From Vicugna pacos (Eukaryota > Chordata > Mammalia > Artiodactyla > Camelidae), in the NCBI RefSeq assembly GCF_048564905.1, contig NC_133006.1, positions 28,455,501 through 28,519,500 on the forward strand: a DNA stretch of 64,000 nucleotides, in the 5' to 3' direction. The notes beneath the pieces are model-generated. The model was not told the DNA's origin. It worked only from the letters and a program-made list of their open reading frames with translations, and ran no database searches. A program made the position numbers and the translations under genes. Positions 56,320 to 64,000 of this stretch are shown piece by piece. Numbering within the stretch: position 1 is the stretch's first letter; every line of letters begins with the position of its first letter.

Positions 56320-58848
56320 GTCAGGGGAAAGGACCAACCATTCTCTTTGAAAATAATTTCAGTGCCAAGAAATGCCATCAGAGCAGGATGGGCAGCTTTA
56401 GACAACAGAGTTTCTATCAGTCCTTCTGCAAATTTCTCCAAGTAGAAATACAACCAGTTTCTTACAGACATGCACATTATGTAAGCCCAGCCCGAGTCTC
56501 CTCTTCAATTCCATACTTTCAACTATTTCACTACCCCTAATAACTTCCCATATAGAAATTTTGAAGCTGATGATGAGGTAGGTGTGTATGAGAAGTCGAA
56601 ATATAATGAAAATGTTGCTCAGTGAGCATATATTTGGAACAAAGAGACCTGAGTATAAGAAATATTTCATATATAGTCTGAGTGTATCAGGCTAAGATAG
56701 CCAGATATGCTCATTTTGCAATAGAAAGAATCTTATCAGTGACACCAGAAGAAGATTAATCTTGATTAAGGTTTTCTATAAAGGAGACAGTCCTTAGGTG
56801 GGGACTATCGTCAATTCATTTTGAGAGTTTTTCCATGCTTACATCAGGCTGACCATCCCTGTTTTGATTAAAGTTTTCTTTATTTACACACAGGTAATAA
56901 CTTCACCAAAGTTACTATGATGTCTCATTGTTTCAGGACACTTGGTTCAAACTGATTTTTCTTTGGTTTTACATTTTAATTGAGGGTAAATTGTTTTCTA
57001 AGTTCTTGGGGGAAATGGATGATCTTCTTGTATAGACAAAAAGCTTAAGCTAATAATCTTTTGTCTCTCTGAGGTCTTTTGGAAGGTCTTCCCATAATGC
57101 CCAAAGAGTAATGATGCAAGCTTCTATCCCATAGATTTTGGGAGCCCATTTTTCTACTGAGTCCTCCTGAGAAATAACTACAGTGAACACTCAAAGTCCA
57201 TGATGCTGGTCAATTGTCACTTCAGTCTCCTAATCTGTGAGAGCATTTCGTTTTGAACCCTAGTAGATTAACTTCTTTGTATTTCTGCCACTTACTCTGC
57301 CAGAAATTGTTTTAATTCCCCAAAGCAGAGCTTCTGCTAATCTTTCTGCAAGACCTCTTGGTGGCTGGTGAATAACAAAAGTAAAATATAGAGAGTGATT
57401 ACAACTGTTGGGACGTGACTTTGGGGTCTAGCTAGGGCAGGAGGCAATCCTTCTAGCCACCACTTCAAACCGCCCTCCCTCCTTTCCTGCCTAAAATGAT
57501 TGATATGAGACTAGCCATTACCCTCAGGGGGAATTACCCCAAAACAAAGAGTTTGGAGGTTGCTTTAAATAGAAATGTGTGTATTTTCAAACGTCCGCCC
57601 TTGTTCTGTCTTCAGTTACACCACACACCTGATGCCAACATTTTAGTACATCTTGTGCTGTGCTATGTCCTGTCGAGTTTCTTTTTGCAATTTTCCTCCA
57701 AGACGAGGTTTTAAAAGTTCAAGTCATCAAGATTTTTATGCACTGTACTTTTCTTCCAATTCCACCACCTAATTCTTCAGAAGAGAGTATTTAAATATAA
57801 ATTTCTTCTTTAGCCTCCAGTGTTGTCACTTCCCTACAGCTGGCAAACTTCCATATTACTCTGGCCCTCTCCCACTGTTAATCTAAGAGTGTTGCTTGGG
57901 GTCAGTCCTATATTAGCAAGAAGTCTGTCCCCTACCTATGACTATCCCTGTCTCTCACAGTCTAAATATTCTAATCCATGGCTCTAAGAATGAAGTTTGT
58001 TTGAGGGGAATCAAAAGTTATTAGGAAGACCACAGACAGCTGAAATGCCCATATGTTTTAAGCACCACTATCAAAAATGCATGTGTTGTGTGCCTGCAAG
58101 ACAGAGTATAATTTAATATTTCTTTAAAAGGCAAGGCAAGGAAAATATTTTAATATCATTATACTTTACTGATGGAGAAATCATGGTTCCCTGAAATGTG
58201 ACATAGCGTTTTGTGTAAAATGGGGAAATTTACCAGAAAAGTACTATGGTAATTTGGAGGCTACATACTCATAGGTTCTTCTAATTCTAATTTGTCCTTT
58301 CCTGGTAGTCAGCAAGATCCTAATGCTTTGCTTGACTACTCAAAGAGGTGATTTCTTTTCAGTAAATTAAATCAATTTCCATTTGTTCTTGGTCTAGGAA
58401 ATTTTATTTTCTCTTGTCTTTATTCAATTTTCAATTCATTCTTCCCAGAGCATAAATCAATGTCTTCCTTTGATTTCATGGCAGGTATTCCTATTGCTTT
58501 TGCATTATAGTGGAGCCAGGAAAAAAAATCATTATATTAAGCACCATTCCAAGCTTTGAAGCTGTAGTGGTATAAAGTAATCAATATCAGGACGTTTCTA
58601 ACTCTATGGAAAATACCAAAAGCTTAATATTCAAGTAGATGTACACTTTAGAAGCAGTAACTGGAGATTCTTGATTAGGTTTACCATTTCAGCACAATAT
58701 CAGAGAGAAGATATAGCATAAGCCAAGATGAAAAATAATTATCCATATCTTAACTCTTAGAAAAACTTAGGTCATAGTGCTGATTTTAAGATTCTGTTCA
58801 TCTTTTCCTGTGGAAGTTCCTTGCCTTGGTTTAGATTTGGAATTGGTA
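56320..58848. other. Unannotated DNA
   Basis: About 2.5 kb with no gene or confidently named repeat. The region at 57400-57480 is GC-richer ('caaaccgccctccctccttt') but has no other promoter sign. Confidence 0.5.
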
Positions 58849-58849
58849 G

Positions 58850-59236
58850 TATATTAGTTTACTAGAGCTATCAGAACAAAGTATGAGATGGGGTGGCTTA
58901 AACAACAGAGATTTTCTCACATCCCTGGAGGCTTGAAGTCCAAAGACCAAAGTGTAATCAGGGTTGGTTTCTTTGGAGCCCTCGCTTCTTGGCTTGTAAA
59001 TAACCATGTTCTCCTCCCTGTGTCTTTACAAGGTCTCCCCTCTGTGAATCTGTCTCTTAATATCCTCTTCTTTAAAAACATTAGTGATACTGGATGGGGG
59101 CCCACCCTAGAGACCTCACTTAATTTAATTACCACTGTAAATAGTCTATCTCTAAATCGAGTCACATTCTGAAATACTGGGGGTTTGAACTTCAACATAT
59201 TAATTTGGGGGTGGAGTTGCAATTCAGCCTGTTACA
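58850..59236 (-). mobile_element. MaLR solo LTR, MLT1B/C-like, inverted (fossil)
   Basis: Reads in reverse orientation: 'tatattagtttactagagct', 'gtggcttaaacaacagagat', 'ggaggcttgaagtccaaaga', 'ctccctgtgtctttacaagg', 'gggggcccaccctagagacc' and 'tgaacttcaacatattaatt', ending 'attcagcctgttaca'. GGTA borders both ends (58845-58848 and 59237-59240), compatible with a short target-site duplication. Both frames over it (58888-59172 and 58917-59222) are LTR-derived and not genes. No internal region is attached. Confidence 0.9.
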
Positions 59237-59239
59237 GGT

Positions 59240-60919
59240 ACAAGCATCCCTAAAGAGCGTTCTAGGTGGCCCGGCAGAGATCACAGAAATATTTTGCCAA
59301 GAAACCAAACACTGAGATGAATTTCAGATTCATCTTTTGAATCTGCCCTGATGAAAGGTAAACATATAGAAAAAAGAAATGCATCCTTGTAACCGTATGT
59401 ATCAAAGCACTAAATGAAAACTTTAGTTTTGAACTTTTCCCCTTACATGATACACAAGTGGTTCAATCCTCTCTCCAGCCCCTGACTCTCTCACAGACTC
59501 ACACTCCCCTTTCAACATCTAGAACTATTTTCACGGACATTATGAACATACAGCCTTGACGTTTGTTCTATTATTAAAATGTGTGGTTTATTTTTACTAA
59601 TTCAATCAATAGCCTATCAATTCCAAGTATTCTTTTCTCATTGTTTAATTTATAATTTAGTCGTTACGGTGTATAAATAAATTTTCATCCCTCTTAAAAT
59701 TATTTACCCTATGCAAAAATAGTAGAGTAAAAATTACAAAATTTATTTAAAATTATTAGTTAGCATCAAACAGAGCTCATGAATAAATGGGGTTTTTAAA
59801 TCAAAATTCATTTATACCAATTGATACGTTCCTAGAGTTCTTAAAAAAGAAAAAAACAACTAGAGTCATCATTTGTCAGAGTCTTCTGTCTGTGGGTATA
59901 ATAAATTTACAAGTTTAATGCAGGTGACAGAGAGTAGTGATGAGAGGGACCAAGAGCTAAGCTGTTTAGACATGTACTTCAGTAGTTTGAAAGCCACTTT
60001 AAAAGTCCTCTCAAGTAAATTTATAAATGCAGTTTTTAACTGAGACCCTCTTAGAGAAATAGCATTAAAACACTTTACATTCACTGCAGTGAAATTAGTG
60101 GAAAGTGTAACAATACAAAAATACTTACTAAACTCCAATCTATTTAGGTATAAAGAATATTACATGTTTATATAATATCAAGTATCCACATATTTAAGAA
60201 GATCCAATGATAATTTAATTAATGCTCAATAATTTGTCATTCCAGCTAGTGACAGACTTACTGATATTTAGTATTATAACAAAATATAGATGATGGATAT
60301 TTTCACTTTATATCAGCAATTTCAGATGCCTTTTAAACTCACTTTTTCTTGTTTTTTAGTTTACTTCTGCAGTTGCTCTTGATTTACTTTGTGTTTGGTC
60401 TTTTTAACTTCAGATACTTGAAATGGAGAGAAACATAAACTAACGTCTAGGGAAATCTCCAAGACATTTGATTCTATGGCTTTACCAAAACATGAAAGCC
60501 AAGGACAATTATGGCTTAATTCATTTCAGTCATAGAGAGTACTCTTTATATAGCTGTTGATATTTTAAAAGTACAGCAATCAAAAATTTTCTTGTGAAGC
60601 ACGCTTCTAAGATGCCAGGATATTTTAAAAGAAAGATAATTTCAATAGAACTTTCATTCAGATGAAGGACAGTGTCAGACTTTAAAAACAGAAAGTAAAT
60701 AGAGTAAACCAAATGGTTCTAAGCTTCTAAGTTTTCACAACTCAATTATTAGACCTACTTGAGTGAAATAAACATGTCAGATCAAAACATTTGTTTTATT
60801 CCAATTTATGTAGATGAGCACCTGGTTGACTAATACAGTTTTACAGTGCAGATTCTTACAAATATTTCATTTAAAGACTTTTTTAAAGTGTTATTTTTCA
60901 ATATTTTGTTAAACTCATA
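59240..60919. other. Unannotated DNA
   Basis: I recognise no gene or named repeat. AT-rich unique sequence. Confidence 0.5.
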
Positions 60920-61065
60920 TGTATACAGAAGTATATATATTTATATATAAAATATGTTTATCTTATATATAAGATACCTTCTATACATGAGTATATATCT
61001 GTACATATAATTGTAAATACATATGTAAATGAATATATCTATGTATATATATATGTAATCCTACT
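60920..61065. repeat. AT-rich TATA-type low-complexity tract
   Basis: Degenerate 'tatatat/acatat' sequence with local palindromes such as 'cttatatataag' at about 60962. Simple sequence, not a functional TATA element. Confidence 0.8.
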
Positions 61066-64000
61066 CCTAAGAATTTATAGTCTTCACACATGTCACAAAA
61101 CACAAATAACAGAGCTTATATAAAACATAAAGGATCATAATCTCTTCTTTTAACTGGTCTATTTTTTTTAAATACAGTATTTGCTAAAAGTATACATTTC
61201 CTATACCTACAAAAGTATCCAGAATATTGTTGTATATCTATCTATTAGCCATATACAATATATACTTGTTTATTAAGTTTAATTTGAACATATATACATA
61301 TTTTACAAAGTGACAGAAGATACTTTATTGTGATTTTTTTTTCTTAAAATCTTTCTGACCAAAAAAAAAAAAAAAAAATCCTTGGATAAGGACCTAAAAA
61401 ACAAGAAATAGCTTCATCTTTTGTTTTATATAAATGAATGAAGCTTATTTAAGTTAGTTTGGTAGTTTTTAGTGGAAATAAAGAAGACTCATTGAGGCCT
61501 ATACTTGGCTTTTTTTAAAGCTTTTTCATAAAAAAGTGAAAATGTGGAATAGGATGTAATTATTGAGCATAAGGTACAAGATGTTGTTCAAGGTAGTATA
61601 AAAACAAAACATAAAATTCTGAAAGAAAAATAAGCAATTATACAATGTACAATACAAAGCATTCTTTTAAAAATAAGAGCTGTGGTATGTAACAAATTAT
61701 CTTTGAATTTACTAAAAAATAGACATTTTCAGGTTTTCTTTTACAATTGAAATGCTAATAAATGATATTCTATTATTTTAATCTTTGTATCACATTCAAG
61801 AAACACAGCTCATCAGTTTAAAAGGTAATTTCAAAATAAAGAAGATTCTTGAATTTCTTCAACGTATAGACCATAACAATATCTAAAGTTTCTTTCCCCA
61901 TTTCATCACTGCCTTGTGAGTTTTACCATCAATCATCTATTTACTGACTAGAAGTGCACGCCATCTTGCAGGACCTGCCCTGGAAAGTGAAATTCATACA
62001 CTTTTCTTCTGCCTTTCTGAAAAGCATCTGTCCATCTATGCAAATGACCTTTTCTTTCTCCCTCCACTCCTCTCTTCTTCTCTCCTCTTAATAGGGTCAA
62101 GAATTGAGAATGAAGGTGCATGGCCAGGAAGGGAGACAGGCAGGGTGATGGGACCCCATAATGTAGCATATGAATAGGAATCCGGTGAAAATATCTGCTC
62201 TTGCCGGGAGTCCTTCTTTTAAAACGATAACAGCAACAGAAGAAAGAAACAAAAAGAAGGATCTTTTTTTGAGAGTCTGGCTTAAGAAATTCCACATTAA
62301 TACCACCGCTTGTCATCAGATTAATGAAGCTGATTAAGAAGAAGAAACAAATCAATCCATTCTTTCTTAACTATGACATTTCTTCAGTGTCCGGGCAACA
62401 GCTTGACTTATTGACCTAGCTGATTTATTTTGTCAGAAAACTTCTCAAAGCAAAGCATGGGAGATTGGTCACATTTTAGAGTGAGGGTGGTTTTTTTTTA
62501 ATCTGATGAATAACCCTGAATATCTTTTTACTTCAACTGTATTTAGGCGTCTTAGGTAGAACTTTGATTTTATCCTTCTGTCTCTGAGAATAAATAGAGT
62601 ATGACTTGGGCATGATGTTTTTGCTCTGGATGTTCTTGAATTTATGAAAGTCTTTGTTTATATTCAGTATTTATTACTGATGATTATTTGAATGATTAGG
62701 ATTATTGTGTTACTGCATTATAGTTTGAAATGTCACATCATAGTTTAAAAACCCCCTTCTAATTTGGTTGATCATCTAAAAGATTTGGGGACATTTCAGC
62801 TGTCCAAATACACAATAACAGGATTGTGCAACAACCAAAATTGAAACAGCATTGCAGGTTGCATATGGACATAAGGAATCACTTACTGGAAACTCAATAT
62901 CTGAATTCCAACTGATGGTTAAAATGAACTCACATGTACTTAACAAGTTCAAATTTTAATATTATTTCTTAAGAAGGAGAACCAAAAAGACTATATGATG
63001 AGAAACATTACTTTTGGAAATAGCTATGTTTTTTAGAACTTCTTAAAATAAAAGAAAATAGTAACCTATGGTTTCGTTAACTCCTGAATCTGAATGAATA
63101 AATGAACCTTTTCAACCAGACGCACCCACATATGTCCAATCTCTCTGTAATAGAGAAGATACATAAATAGAGAAAGGGATTGATGTCATTCAGTTTGGCT
63201 TCTATTGCAAGTGGTGATAACCAAATGATAGTCATAATTGTCTAACAATCTCATGCACTTAGAATAAATATTGCCACAGTTTAGAGAGACAAAAGCCTTG
63301 CTCAGAATATTACTCCTTCTCTTTTGCACTCCATCCCTTCTGTTACTTCCCTGTCTCACTCTTCAAAATCAAAGCAGACTTTTTAGCAGGTCTTCACATT
63401 TGTCCAATTAATTTAGTATCAGAAAGAATGAAGAATAACATTTATTCCAAAATGGATGGGGTGAAGAAAAAACAGAAAGATTAACTTGATCTGGTAGTAT
63501 AGCATATGTATTCTTTCTTCTCAATTAAAGACAAATGTTAGGTTGGAAATTAAGAAGCCACGTATTATGGGTGAATGTGATGCTTAGATAAATTCTTCTG
63601 ATTTCATTTTTAGCTCCTTCCTCTGTTTTAAAATAAATAAATTGTTCCAATCAGCATACAGGGAGACAAAACAAAACAGATCTGCTTTGTTTTGGATGCT
63701 TTGTGAATTTCTGGAGTGGGCAGGAACGTTTACAGCGGAGTAAGAGTGTGGAGTTTATTGAAAGAAAATATATTCCAAACATAATATATAGCATAATGTT
63801 GGTAGGATATGACATTCAGGGCTACCTGTGGTGAAAAGTGGGCTTCCTGGTCATGCTCTATTCTTGGCACGAGAACAAGAAGTTGATAATTAAGCACTGT
63901 TTTCCATTTCCACAAGAACTTCAGGTTAATCTAGAACAGGTTCAATTTGAGCCCCACCATTTTTAATAGCAGTGAAGTGCTGAGTCTGTGACAAGAAATG
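61066..64000. other. Unannotated DNA to the window end
   Basis: I recognise no gene or named repeat. An A-run of about 18 lies at 61361-61378. Bases 61960-62360 are repeat-free, moderately GC-rich and contain homeodomain-like words ('cagattaatgaagctgatta'), so they are a candidate conserved element. The 135-codon minus frame there has no domain. Confidence 0.45.

Noticed and set aside
56100-56477. Minus-strand frame with a repeated 'TPIYFYFLSPWCLSLLS' motif, resembling a membrane protein repeat
   Set aside because: The repeat comes from a perfect 57-bp DNA duplication and the hydrophobic look from A-rich DNA read on the reverse strand.
60920-61065. Possible matrix-attachment or origin-like AT tract
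   Set aside because: Low-complexity TATA sequence alone is not evidence for either function.

Overview
This is a 64-kb stretch of mammalian nuclear DNA. It is AT-rich, CpG-poor, full of degraded transposons, and contains no protein-coding or structural RNA gene I can support. The best lineage clue is the recent repeats. A tRNA-Ala-like SINE at about 28.2 kb (minus strand) has the 'ggttgaacccaggacctcg' core of the camelid vic-type SINE. The L1 3' ends at 26.8 and 50.9 kb end in the 'gaatttgacac.acattgtaa.caataaa' tail I associate with cetartiodactyl L1s. I see no BovB, PRE-1, Alu, B1/B2 or carnivore SINEC. A camelid (camel, llama or alpaca) is the most likely source. This is from memory of the families, not a database search.

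Layout. 1-5 kb is repeat-poor DNA with a MIR and a hAT MITE. 5-7.3 kb holds a strong 50-bp inverted repeat, an old L1 ORF2 piece, an LTR-like segment and a long L2. 7.3-14.1 kb is mostly unique, with a CR1/L3 relic and a MIR. 14.1-15.1 kb is an old L1 5' region. 16.7-18.3 kb is an L2 split by a TA-flanked palindromic MITE, followed by hAT MITEs. 18.3-30 kb is largely unique, with microsatellites, a G-quadruplex tract, a CpG-retaining block, a short recent L1 and the camelid-type SINE. 30-32.2 kb is a long L2 and L1 scraps. 35.6-37.5 kb is a 5'-truncated L1 on the minus strand with a visible target-site duplication. 38.0-38.4 kb is a Tigger/pogo-like transposase relic. 42.2-45.5 kb is a hAT element followed by an old L1 interrupted by two MaLR LTRs. 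46.6-47.3 kb is a MIR and a MaLR LTR. 50.9-51.3 kb is an L1 3' end carrying an apparent 3' transduction. The last 12 kb is mostly unique, with a perfect 57-bp tandem duplication (56.2 kb) and an inverted MaLR LTR (58.9 kb).

There is no operon or pathway here. The window reads as intergenic or deep intronic. The short reading frames are repeat-derived or chance frames. The most interesting items are the L1 3' transduction, the palindromic MITE inside an L2, the 5.2-kb hairpin, the isolated GC-box with a strong start context at 51.6 kb, and a few repeat-free blocks that look like candidate conserved non-coding elements.
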